From Bacteroides sp. CAG:1060 (GTDB lineage Bacteria; Bacteroidota; Bacteroidia; Bacteroidales; UBA932): a stretch of 23,095 nt of DNA. A program made the position numbers and the translations under genes. Positions within the stretch are counted from its first letter, which is position 1. Every line of letters starts with the position of its first letter. The notes under the pieces are model-generated. The model did not search any database. It was not told the origin of the DNA and saw only the letters and a list, made by a program, of their open reading frames with translations. Positions 7,229 to 15,064 of the stretch are shown here, in pieces. The stretch is from positions 1 to 23,095 of the forward strand of contig HF986341.1 of the NCBI GenBank assembly GCA_000432655.1. Reading direction: 5' to 3'.

Positions 7229-9202
7229 TTAATTAACATATAGATTAAACGAAGGTGCCCCTATCAACCTATCACCTTCGAACACACAGCAACGTATCAT
7301 ATAGGAGGTATTTCGTGTCATGCCCTCAGGCAATTCAAGAATTGCTCTTTGTCCATATACGGTAGTTATTCTTGGCCCGACAGTATATCCATTTTGATAC
7401 GGGAAAACCTGCCAAAAATATTGATAATCGTCCCCAGACAAGTTATCAACAGACACATAATATGTCTTATCCGATAAGGAGTTGGAATAAACATACCCTT
7501 GTGACATGGAGACAAAAGCCCCAGATTGAGAGACAAGAGAAAGAGAACCTCCTCCATTAGAAAGAGACACATTAGCAGATGTATTCGCATACAATACGGC
7601 CCGCGCGGCATTTACGAGTCCATATCCAAGATGTTCATTCCATTCCCCACTATCTTTAAAATAAACATCTCCGTAATAAAAATCTCCTCCGGGATTAATT
7701 TTATTTGATGTTAACTCAATAATACGAATAACATCTTGGCCATTAAGTTGAGGATTAATAGAAAGAATCAATGCCGCTATTCCTGAAACCATAGGGGCTG
7801 CCATAGATGTTCCGCTCATAAATTCAGTAAAGCCCCCAGGCAAGGTGGACAATATACTTTCTCCAGGAGCCACAACGTCCAAACGATTACCGAATGCCGA
7901 AAAATCAGACGGATGTCCTGTCTTACCTATAGCCCCAACGGTAAGAATCCTTTCATCAAAGTTTCCCGGATAATCCAGAACCCCACCTGAATTTCCAGCA
8001 GCAAATATAACGATAGCCCCCTTATGATTTCTCCCTGATTGTATTGCATTGAGGATGGCTTCTTCGAGAAGTGATGAATGAAGGGAATCAAATTCTCCAC
8101 CTTGATCTCCCCATGAACAGTTGATAATATCAGCACCATTAGCCCATGCCCAATTAATACCTCCTGCCAACTCTAACGTTGCCGTCTTAGATATGCTAAG
8201 ATCGTGATATACATCCATTAACATTGATTCAGGAGCAACTCCTGCAATACCTATAGTATTATCAGCCATTGCAGCAATTATACCAGACACATGTGTTCCA
8301 TGTGGTTTTAGATTATTAAAACGATACGACGTAGAACTCGTCATTGAATTATAATTATGATATGTTAGATTTCCTTTTAAATCTGGATGGTTAGAATCAA
8401 TGCCTGTATCTACAACTGCAACTGACACATTCTTTCCTTTTGACAAATCCCACGCGCTTTCAACATTAATATCGTATCCGGAGTATTGCGTATTTTTCAA
8501 CCCCCACTGTGAATTAAATCCAACATCATTAACTGTTACAGATGGTTGAAAATCAAAAATAAAGGCAGGATCCACTTTCTCAAAAAGTCCCGTCTCCATA
8601 TAATAGTTACTTGCTTGAATTGAGTTGTCAAAAACAGAATTTTCCATTGACAGTACATACCAACCCGGCATATAATCAATATCCGAAACAATCTTTGTTC
8701 CTGTACCGTCAGCAAACTCTTTCAACTTGGCGTAATTATTTTCGCCCATAAGTTTCACATAAAAAAGATGTGAAGTTTCAATAGGTGTACCATTTACTCT
8801 ACTCACTACGGGGAATACTTTTACTCCACTTCCATCTTCCTTTAATTCGGCTGCCAGCTTTGAGTAAGAAAAATCACTTTCCGTTTTTGTGGCTGCAGAA
8901 TTGACTTTAAACATTGTAAGTGCATTAGAAGTCACCGTGTTAGAATCTAGTATTAGACTATGTGATTCACAATACTCCCTTATCGTTGAAGACTTTTGTG
9001 GGTCGCCATATACATTAAAATATTCTCCGCTAATAGAAATAGTTACTTTTTCTCCATTATACCAATAATAATAGTCCTCATTACCCAAGGTGTTTTCTTT
9101 AGTCAACACCACAGGTAACTTATGATTCAACTTACTGCAAGACACAATAGTAACAATTGTTCCTAAAAGGGCCATTTCAAACAAGAAAAAACTTCGTCTC
9201 AT
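7229..9202 (-). CDS. S8 (subtilisin-like) serine protease lipoprotein, module B
   Basis: A 657-residue exported protease. Signal MRRSFFLFEMALLGTIVTIVSC gives lipidation at Cys22, so it is probably anchored to the outer membrane. Residues about 30-225 form a pro-region; the catalytic domain follows (about 230-540): VAVVDTGIDSNHPDL (D265), KPHGTHVSGIIA (H301), IFAAGNSGG (oxyanion N404) and FMSGTSMAAPMVSGIAALI (S466), so the triad is complete. The last about 110 residues look like a beta-sandwich domain. The start at 9202 is chosen for its lipobox and a -7 element just upstream; the in-frame ATG at 9265 lies in the duplicated acyltransferase sequence and would bury the signal peptide. The gene appears richer in A and T than parE or the motor operon. 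It leads into DUF4249 and TonB genes, suggesting that it generates peptides for uptake. Confidence 0.93.
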   Translation of the reverse strand: MRRSFFLFEMALLGTIVTIVSCSKLNHKLPVVLTKENTLGNEDYYYWYNGEKVTISISGEYFNVYGDPQKSSTIREYCESHSLILDSNTVTSNALTMFKVNSAATKTESDFSYSKLAAELKEDGSGVKVFPVVSRVNGTPIETSHLFYVKLMGENNYAKLKEFADGTGTKIVSDIDYMPGWYVLSMENSVFDNSIQASNYYMETGLFEKVDPAFIFDFQPSVTVNDVGFNSQWGLKNTQYSGYDINVESAWDLSKGKNVSVAVVDTGIDSNHPDLKGNLTYHNYNSMTSSTSYRFNNLKPHGTHVSGIIAAMADNTIGIAGVAPESMLMDVYHDLSISKTATLELAGGINWAWANGADIINCSWGDQGGEFDSLHSSLLEEAILNAIQSGRNHKGAIVIFAAGNSGGVLDYPGNFDERILTVGAIGKTGHPSDFSAFGNRLDVVAPGESILSTLPGGFTEFMSGTSMAAPMVSGIAALILSINPQLNGQDVIRIIELTSNKINPGGDFYYGDVYFKDSGEWNEHLGYGLVNAARAVLYANTSANVSLSNGGGSLSLVSQSGAFVSMSQGYVYSNSLSDKTYYVSVDNLSGDDYQYFWQVFPYQNGYTVGPRITTVYGQRAILELPEGMTRNTSYMIRCCVFEGDRLIGAPSFNLYVN

Positions 9203-9222
9203 AAAAACACTGGTTATTGCTT

Positions 9223-9230
9223 CAAATTTA
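9223..9230 (-). promoter_or_regulatory. Possible -7 element of the S8 protease gene
   Basis: TAAATTTG on the minus strand matches TAnnTTTG and ends 20 bases before the ATG. The -33 position holds TGG rather than TTG, so strength is uncertain. It sits immediately inside the border of direct-repeat copy 2, so module B may carry its own promoter at its upstream edge. Confidence 0.4.
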
Positions 9231-9233
9231 ATA

Positions 9234-9293
9234 AAAAAATACGAAGCCCTCCACCTCGTAGGCAAGAATCCCGAGGGCTACGTCACACATTAG
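9234..9293 (+). pseudogene. C-terminal fragment of the PlsC-type acyltransferase gene
   Basis: On the plus strand this stretch encodes KKYEALHLVGKNPEGYVTH and a TAG stop, identical in protein to the last 19 residues of the acyltransferase at 3586-4143. Nothing upstream on this strand continues the gene. It is a relic left by the duplication or insertion that produced the direct repeat and is not expected to be expressed. Confidence 0.9.
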
Positions 9294-9306
9294 GAGCGAA
9301 GAGTCA
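9234..9306. repeat. 73-bp direct repeat, copy 2
   Basis: Second copy of the 4084-4156 sequence, 72/73 identical, placed between the module A TonB receptor and the S8 protease gene. The single difference (9290 T for C) is a synonymous CAC/CAT His change in the acyltransferase reading frame. It also contains the last four codons and stop of the module A receptor on the other strand. No third copy is seen near the far end of module A. Confidence 0.95.
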
Positions 9307-11416
9307 TCCTATATCGAATCGAAGGGAGTATTGGCATAATACTCAACTGTTTCCATACACCGTCTTCGTTATAAATCATATATGGATTATGTCTGTTGGT
9401 AACATTGAATACCGACAAAGTCAGTTCGTGACTTGAACGGGACGATTCTATTCTTAATGCGTACCCGAGATCCAGCCGGAAATACATCGGGACTACCACC
9501 CCATTCATTGCCGACATTTCCGGACGTGTATAATAATACTCGTCGATGGCATAATAATGTGGCATTGTCCGCGGATTCACGACAGGCGCCCAATAATAAG
9601 GATATGGATAAGGTTCGTAAGATCCGACAACAGCAGTCATCCTGGAACCGGAACTAAGGCTCATATTACATATAACGTGGTGGGATATGCCATTATTCTT
9701 TTTTCTGGTCTTGTACTCTGCCGCAGAAAGATCAAATTGGAGATTCAGTATATGGGGACGGTCAAATTTGAACGGATAGCGCGCCCCACCGTTAATCATT
9801 GGAAATACCCTATCCGTATGAGAAAGCGTATATGCAACATTCGCGGACAGACGCTCCGAGTTTATGTTCAGGAGACATTCAAGGCCATAAGACTGTCCCG
9901 AACCGCAATCGGCATCATTCTCCCAACTGGTGGATTTATTCTTAACAAGATTCACCGAAGAAATATAGGAGACCATATTGGACATATATTTATAATATGC
10001 ACCGACGTTGACATTGATATCCAATTGTCCTAAGAATCCTATGGCCGGAGTATTCCGAGCAAAGAACAGGCCAGCATAAATCTGATTGGTCGTCTCTTCA
10101 GGAAATTTTTGGGTCAAAGGCACCGTCAAGTTCATCGGATACGATGTGGGTAAACCCTCTAACGTATGAAAATATTGATTGGTCCTATCCAACGCAAGTT
10201 CGACCCCAAGCCAATCTCTTATCATAAAATCAGAGAGCAAATGCACATCCATGTTAATTCTCGTATTGCCGGCATCAAGATGACAAGTAGGACGAAGCCC
10301 GGCATTGAAGTCAATATTGTGTCCAACCTTGGTCTTCAAATCTGCAAAAGCAGATATGTTGCAAGTTCCCCAAAGTCTCTTGACGTCAAGACCATATTCC
10401 AGACCCGCATTGCCCGACAAAGTACGATTGACATTTGTCGCAAGACACAATTCCGTCAATCCGGCATTGATTTTCACCCGCGAAGCGCACTCTCCGTCAG
10501 TATAGAAAACTTCTTGAAGCGTATGTGTATCATACCCCGTAGCATAAAAAGAGACATTTAGTTTGGACTCACCGACAACGCTTGACAGACCAAGTTTTCC
10601 CATCCATGTCTGCCACCCCGTATCCACATAAAAACCGTTGTCGCTGGTCAGGAACTTATCTTTCGAATAAAACCCCAAAGCATTTACAACAGTATTGGCA
10701 GACATCTTGAATGAAACGCCTCCGTTCACATCGAAAACATTCCCGGAAAACTGATAATTATCGCTGCATTTTTCCAAAACGGCAATTTTGTCTTTGTAGT
10801 TGTTCATAACATACTTGGCTATCAGTTGTGCCGTGGAATACCTTGCGCCAAACCTTACAGAGACCTTACCGGGCACCTCAAAATGCACCCCTTCCATATA
10901 CGGAGAAAGTGTAAGGCTCGCGCCAAATTTTTCGACTGCCCCGGTTTTCTGTGTCGCCGAGACAATACCGGATGTATAATTCCCAAAGGAAGACTTGAAC
11001 CCTCCGGTGTATATTCGGGATGATGCAATACTTTCCGACTGAAGCGATGACATCAAGCCAAATGCATGAGTTGCATTATAAACAGGAACCCCGTCTATCA
11101 GTATTCTGCAATTACTGCTGTTGCCACCGCGAATAAACATTCCGAGAGACCCTTCTATTCCGGTTGAAACGCCAGGCAGACATGCAAGTTGCCTCACCAC
11201 ATCAGGTTCACCTGCCACAGAGATTATACCCGCCGACTTTTCCACCGTGTATAGATACACATTCCCTTTGCCTTCAAGCTTGGGGTAAGAGGCCACTACC
11301 ATTGCGCTATCCAGAACAGAATTGCCAACCCTGGACGTATCCACCTGAGCAGCAGCCACGCTACAGCCAAAGACACACAACACGAGTGCAATATATTTCC
11401 TACTGCCCATAGACAT
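9290..11416 (-). CDS. TonB-dependent outer-membrane receptor, module A
   Basis: A 708-residue receptor with signal MSMGSRKYIALVLCVFGC...AAAQ. The plug follows (about residues 45-160) with VVRQLACLPGVSTG, MFIRGGNSSNCRILIDGVP, VYNATHAFGL and GIVSATQKTG, then a beta-barrel with HTLEGLPT, FKFDRPHILN, YFRLDLGY and FNVTNRHNPY. As in its paralogue at 4154-6187, there is no carboxypeptidase-like N-terminal domain and no SusD gene. The start at 11416 overlaps the end of the DUF4249 gene by 17 bases; 11410 is equally possible, and the longer frame to 11488 would lie deep in DUF4249 and mask the signal. The last residues TLRS are encoded inside the repeat and the usual terminal aromatic residue is missing, so the extreme C-terminus may have been replaced during the rearrangement. 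Confidence 0.9.
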   Translation of the reverse strand: MSMGSRKYIALVLCVFGCSVAAAQVDTSRVGNSVLDSAMVVASYPKLEGKGNVYLYTVEKSAGIISVAGEPDVVRQLACLPGVSTGIEGSLGMFIRGGNSSNCRILIDGVPVYNATHAFGLMSSLQSESIASSRIYTGGFKSSFGNYTSGIVSATQKTGAVEKFGASLTLSPYMEGVHFEVPGKVSVRFGARYSTAQLIAKYVMNNYKDKIAVLEKCSDNYQFSGNVFDVNGGVSFKMSANTVVNALGFYSKDKFLTSDNGFYVDTGWQTWMGKLGLSSVVGESKLNVSFYATGYDTHTLQEVFYTDGECASRVKINAGLTELCLATNVNRTLSGNAGLEYGLDVKRLWGTCNISAFADLKTKVGHNIDFNAGLRPTCHLDAGNTRINMDVHLLSDFMIRDWLGVELALDRTNQYFHTLEGLPTSYPMNLTVPLTQKFPEETTNQIYAGLFFARNTPAIGFLGQLDINVNVGAYYKYMSNMVSYISSVNLVKNKSTSWENDADCGSGQSYGLECLLNINSERLSANVAYTLSHTDRVFPMINGGARYPFKFDRPHILNLQFDLSAAEYKTRKKNNGISHHVICNMSLSSGSRMTAVVGSYEPYPYPYYWAPVVNPRTMPHYYAIDEYYYTRPEMSAMNGVVVPMYFRLDLGYALRIESSRSSHELTLSVFNVTNRHNPYMIYNEDGVWKQLSIMPILPSIRYRMTLRS

Positions 11417-12299
11417 TATAAAGAAATAGTTTTTCAGCACATGCTCCAAAAATTCCCAGACCTCCACTAATATTACTATAGACAACATCCTCTTCCAGAA
11501 AGTCGTAAAAAGCCCCGGTATAATAATTGTTCATCTTCTGGTAACTGCTCTTGAGGTATCGGTCATATTCTTCAGACATGCTCATAACGGACAGAATCGT
11601 ATTGGAAAAGAACCCTTCGACCCCAAATTCAAGGCTGTCATCAAGGTTTAGCGACGGTACACGGATAAAACCATCGTGATCCGGATTCACACTCGGGATT
11701 TTCCCGGTACTGGGAAAACTCTTCCCTGTGATATTGAAATTGTCCACATAAGGGTGATTGGTAGAAATACTCTGCGTAATTATATAACTGTCCATGTAAT
11801 CCGACGGGATTTCCTTATCAGCATTCCAAGCGTCTCTCTTAAGTAATGTACACATCCAAATGGGAGACGAATCACCTTTACCTTGAATAAGATTCCGGAC
11901 ATGCACACCATCCGGTCGGCTTTTTTCAATCTTTGGTGGATAAGGCATTGTTGTCTCTCCTGATACGACGGGCATACCCGGAACATTAACTTCAATGCGA
12001 TACCGGACTCCGCTTTCAGGAGTGCACTTTATTTCCCAACGACAAAATGCCGTCCGCTCAAAAGGGCCCACCAACACTCCATCAGCATAGAGCAGCACCG
12101 CGGCTTCAGATACTTCAGCATAGGTGCCATTCCTTGGTGCATTATATTTTATATCCACCACCTGTGTGGACTCTTCAAGTTTAAGAACGCAATTAACCGT
12201 CAGTTTCGGGGAATAATCACGACTAAAGTCCAGTTCCTCAACACAAGAAACCATCACAAACATCAAAAGCCACATCAATACCGTTCTGATTCTGTTCAT
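11400..12299 (-). CDS. DUF4249 lipoprotein, module A
   Basis: A 299-residue lipoprotein with signal MNRIRTVLMWLLMFVMVSC and lipidation at Cys19. The mature chain has the DUF4249 pattern: YSPKLTVNCVLKLEES, SEAAVLLYADG, a GVRYRIEVNVPG strand, YDRYLKSSYQ and the C-terminal SNISGGLGIFGAC. It overlaps the following receptor start by 17 bases and begins one base after the stop of the preceding lipoprotein gene, consistent with coupled translation. Its role is probably ligand capture or stabilisation for the partner receptor; this is inferred from family context. Confidence 0.87.
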   Translation of the reverse strand: MNRIRTVLMWLLMFVMVSCVEELDFSRDYSPKLTVNCVLKLEESTQVVDIKYNAPRNGTYAEVSEAAVLLYADGVLVGPFERTAFCRWEIKCTPESGVRYRIEVNVPGMPVVSGETTMPYPPKIEKSRPDGVHVRNLIQGKGDSSPIWMCTLLKRDAWNADKEIPSDYMDSYIITQSISTNHPYVDNFNITGKSFPSTGKIPSVNPDHDGFIRVPSLNLDDSLEFGVEGFFSNTILSVMSMSEEYDRYLKSSYQKMNNYYTGAFYDFLEEDVVYSNISGGLGIFGACAEKLFLYNVYGQ

Positions 12300-12300
12300 A

Positions 12301-12990
12301 TCATTTCATATTGATGCAAATATCATTCACGAGATGCCTGCCTCCAGAAAGTCCGATATCTATGGTAAACGTAACCTCCATCGGAAGCTGTTCTTCCGGA
12401 ACTTCGGACATCGACAATTTCATAACAGGAAGAACCATAGGGCGCATAGCCAGATATTCATCTATGGTAATTTCGCAATTTCTATATAAGCGTCGCTTGT
12501 CATAAGAAAACAGATACTCCTCATCGTTTGTAAGAATAATAAACTTATCAGACAAATTGCTGCCCGCCGGACGGCCATACATAACACGGTCTGCGGTTAT
12601 GGACAATGAAACACATTCGCTGGTCCGCTGCTCCACTACGACAAACCATAACTTATGAATCACAGGTCCATCATAATCATTGTACATGTTTCTGCTCGAC
12701 AGATTAAACTGACGCATCATCACTTCGTCAGGGCGCTTGCGAAATCGTTTGTATGTCCTAAGTTCGGGATTATCAATTATTTCCTGACAATTAAACACCG
12801 ACAATTCCATCAAACAGCCACTGGCCACATCGCAACCCTTTACAGAAAGGACATCAGCATCACGATTACAGAAAACATATTTATATTCGTCAATCGGCCC
12901 AATCTGAGAAATGTCAGGAATCAGGATGGGAGCACATCCTACGAAAACCATAGACAACCAAACAATAGTTATTACCGATACTCTATTCAT
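12301..12990 (-). CDS. Unrecognised lipoprotein between the C10 protease and DUF4249 genes
   Basis: A 229-residue protein that I do not recognise. It has a clear lipoprotein signal (MNRVSVITIVWLSMVFVGC, Cys19), mature residues beginning APILIPD, and a mixed alpha/beta composition with no enzyme motif. Four further cysteines lie in the first 60 mature residues (in VFCN, KGCD, SGCL and FNCQ), which could form disulfides. Its start overlaps the C10 protease stop (ATGA) and its stop lies one base before the DUF4249 start, so it is made together with both. Such placement would suit a protease partner, inhibitor or substrate-binding protein, but it does not look like the short staphostatin-type inhibitors known for other C10 proteases. 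Module B has no equivalent. Confidence 0.8.
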   Translation of the reverse strand: MNRVSVITIVWLSMVFVGCAPILIPDISQIGPIDEYKYVFCNRDADVLSVKGCDVASGCLMELSVFNCQEIIDNPELRTYKRFRKRPDEVMMRQFNLSSRNMYNDYDGPVIHKLWFVVVEQRTSECVSLSITADRVMYGRPAGSNLSDKFIILTNDEEYLFSYDKRRLYRNCEITIDEYLAMRPMVLPVMKLSMSEVPEEQLPMEVTFTIDIGLSGGRHLVNDICINMK

Positions 12991-14390
12991 CTGAAATTAT
13001 AAAAAATCGTAAAATCATGGTCAAATTTCACATTTGTAGAACCACTAGAGAACACCCAAGGAGCCGTGGAATTATAACAACTTTCCGATCCCTGTCCGTC
13101 TTCACCCCAGTTCATAAGAATATAATTCTCCACGCTCACTCTAGTAGGATAAGGCCTAAACTCCTCTGCACTTTCAAAACCATATTTTCTGCTTGCCTGT
13201 TCAAATGTATCAAACACTTCATCGGTGGAAATCCAATCCGAGGTATACTCACAATAACACACCATCTCATATTCAGTTTTCTCTCTACGATATCCATCAA
13301 TAATCCAACAATGTCCTGTCTTTTCCGAATAACCAGTAATAATAACAGGTTTTTGCTTGTCAAGTTCCTTTATAAGTAATCCAACATTATATGTAGATGA
13401 AGAACATGTTAGTCCAAATTGTCTCAACGCACCCGCATTTTGCATAAGGGCGCCACTCCCTAAGGCAGAATAAGTCATTCCAAAACTATTTCCAATTTCC
13501 ATCATAAGATCCCCAACATACTTAAAGTTACCAGGGCCTTCTTTTGTCAAAGCCATTTCATTCCATCTCTGCGGATCATTTGTATATTTATTTTTCGAGA
13601 AACCTATGTCACTTGTTTCCCCATAAATGAATGGATTATAAGAAACATCAGTATACAATCTGCTTGGTTCACCATTTGCGCTGTTATAGTGCAAATAATA
13701 AAACATTTGTGCTACAGCCACGGCAACGCAACCCGTTTTACACCTATATATTGAAGACCCACTTGAAACGGAATAATCAATAGGGAACTTGTCATTCCAT
13801 GGGGTATCTTGCCCCCATCTAGTACTAATCAAATGAGGAACGACCTTTTCTACATACATTTGAGAGTTAACCATAAATTTTCTTATCACCCATTTTTCTT
13901 GTCCAGCTTTTGTTGGTTCTTTTTTTCGGATTCTAGGAGAAATTATCTCCCATAAGTCTAACGCATTTTCGTCAACAAACCCTCCCCCATGTTTGACGTC
14001 ACAAATGGATTTTGCCATCTCATTAAGAACACAAACATATTCATCTGTAGAATTCATGTTCAAAACACCATTACCTTTTGCAATAATCGGATTGACTCTT
14101 CTGTCTCCAGAGAATACAGTCCACTCAGAATCAGCTTGTACAATAAAAAGACACGTATCGCTACCCATCAAATATGGACTAATTAAATGCTTAACATTTC
14201 GACCACAAAGTTCCATGTAGCGTTCAATATCAACTATGGAAATCGAATATTCATCTTTTACAGACCCATCCGACGTTTTAGTAATGGAAGACTTTTGTTG
14301 TTTTATAGGCACCATATTAACAGAACTTTGACATGACGCCAAAACAAGTAACAAAAAAACAAAAGGCTCACAAAAAAGATACTTAATCAT
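12987..14390 (-). CDS. C10 family (streptopain-like) cysteine protease lipoprotein, module A
   Basis: A 467-residue exported protease with signal MIKYLFCEPFVFLLLVLASC (lipidation Cys20). Residues about 45-170 form the pro-region, including the segment FIVQADSEWTVFSGDRRVNPI typical of Spi/streptopain propeptides. The mature enzyme begins around STRWGQDTPWND (WGQ at 192-194); the catalytic Cys is C221 in CKTGCVAVAVAQMFYY and the catalytic His is H360 in TGHCWIIDGY, followed by the conserved late MNWGEDG. The layout matches C10 enzymes such as SpeB, interpain and Bacteroides Bfp/Btp proteases, which degrade host or other proteins. It is the first gene of the protease/uptake operon, directly behind a strong promoter, and its stop overlaps the next start (ATGA). 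It looks AT-rich relative to parE. Confidence 0.93.
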   Translation of the reverse strand: MIKYLFCEPFVFLLLVLASCQSSVNMVPIKQQKSSITKTSDGSVKDEYSISIVDIERYMELCGRNVKHLISPYLMGSDTCLFIVQADSEWTVFSGDRRVNPIIAKGNGVLNMNSTDEYVCVLNEMAKSICDVKHGGGFVDENALDLWEIISPRIRKKEPTKAGQEKWVIRKFMVNSQMYVEKVVPHLISTRWGQDTPWNDKFPIDYSVSSGSSIYRCKTGCVAVAVAQMFYYLHYNSANGEPSRLYTDVSYNPFIYGETSDIGFSKNKYTNDPQRWNEMALTKEGPGNFKYVGDLMMEIGNSFGMTYSALGSGALMQNAGALRQFGLTCSSSTYNVGLLIKELDKQKPVIITGYSEKTGHCWIIDGYRREKTEYEMVCYCEYTSDWISTDEVFDTFEQASRKYGFESAEEFRPYPTRVSVENYILMNWGEDGQGSESCYNSTAPWVFSSGSTNVKFDHDFTIFYNFR

Positions 14391-14417
14391 TTTAATTGTG
14401 TTTTATGTGGTATTTCC

Positions 14418-14606
14418 TCAAATGTACTCATTCTTAAGGGTATTTGCAATAGATGTGGCATCCTTGGGAGTCTCGGCGAGCGCCTCAAGCAGTGCCTCGT
14501 CAGGATCTTCTGCCGCAATCGCTTCGGCATATTTGCGCAGAACGCGTTGAACCGTCTTGCGGTTCAGATTAAGTTCTTTTGCTATCGCCAATGCCTTTTT
14601 CCGTTG
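14418..14606 (-). pseudogene. Remnant with helix-turn-helix tail, unknown parent gene
   Basis: The last about 60 codons of a minus-strand frame look like genuine coding sequence: KKALAIAKELNLNRKTVQRV resembles a recogniser helix-turn-helix of the resolvase or transposase type. An Ala/Glu-rich tail and a stop at 14420-14418 follow. Upstream of about 14606 the same frame is only the antisense of the ATP-binding remnant described next, so no proper N-terminus exists. The two fragments appear to have been joined here. It is probably the tail of a lost mobile-element or regulator gene; I cannot name the family. Confidence 0.5.
14419..14449 (-). promoter_or_regulatory. Bacteroidetes-type promoter of the C10 protease operon
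   Basis: On the minus strand TTG (14449-14447) is followed after exactly 20 bases by TACATTTG (14426-14419), a full match to the -33/-7 consensus. Transcription would start near 14413 and give a short leader before the ATG at 14390. It could serve the whole run of seven genes down to 4154. It overlaps the end of the helix-turn-helix remnant. Confidence 0.75.
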
Positions 14607-14970
14607 TGGAGAAGTCGAGGCCTGGGGTCGAGGCATCGGGAAGATTGTGAATGGCGCTATTGCTGAGAAACTCCTTCCGCCCCTTTTCGACACATCCTTC
14701 GGTGGGCTGATGGTCACGTTCTTCAACAGTCCTGCTGCGCAGCTTAAGGAGGCAGGAATAAGCGAGCGAGGCATCCTGGCCGTTGAATTCGCTTTGAAGA
14801 ACGGGCGCATAACGAACACTGATGTTCAAGAGATGGCCAAGGTCAGTAAACCCACAGCCACGCGACTATTGGCTTCTTTGTCCGATTATCTTGAAGTGAA
14901 GGGCACAACCGGCAAGGGAACATATTACGTTGTCAAAGGGTTCACAAAGGGCTCAAAATTCAATGGATAA
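14581..14970 (+). pseudogene. C-terminal remnant of an AlbA/AAA_4-type ATP-binding transcriptional regulator
   Basis: The plus-strand frame from about 14581 encodes AIANAFFRCGEVEAWGRGIG, the late conserved motif of the COG2865-type ATP-binding regulators (AlbA_2/HATPase_c_4). A GGLMVTF strand and a C-terminal winged helix (SERGILAVEFALKNGRITN, then SKPTATRLLASL and GKGTYYVVKG) follow. The N-terminal DNA-binding AlbA_2 part and most of the ATPase, normally some 300 residues, are missing, and the frame opens only from antisense of the neighbouring helix-turn-helix remnant. Beyond the stop, another frame (14963-15070) ends in NYKGLIKGS, like the KGS/KGL repeats that often end these proteins, suggesting a frameshift in the tail. 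Not expected to be functional. Confidence 0.8.
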
Positions 14971-15064
14971 AACGAGTGCAGATTCTTGTTTCAGTACTGT
15001 AAGTTGCTACTATTCTGAATATTATATTTCTTTCGCCGATAATTACAAAGGGCTTATAAAGGGC

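Noticed and set aside
9203..9265. Longer S8 protease start at 9265 (beginning MPTRWRASYFF).
   Set aside because: The extension is read from the duplicated acyltransferase end, lies upstream of the -7 element and would place the lipoprotein signal internally.
4084..9306. Module B as a classical integrative or transposable element.
   Set aside because: There is no integrase, transposase or terminal inverted repeat between the direct repeats, and the flanking copies extend into coding sequence of both neighbours.
11417..11488. Longer start of the module A TonB receptor at 11488.
   Set aside because: It would overlap the DUF4249 gene by about 90 bases and put extra residues before an excellent signal peptide at 11416/11410.
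14557..14819. The 14557-14970 and 14418-14819 frames as two intact overlapping genes.
   Set aside because: Each contains recognisable protein only over part of its length, and the rest is antisense of the other.
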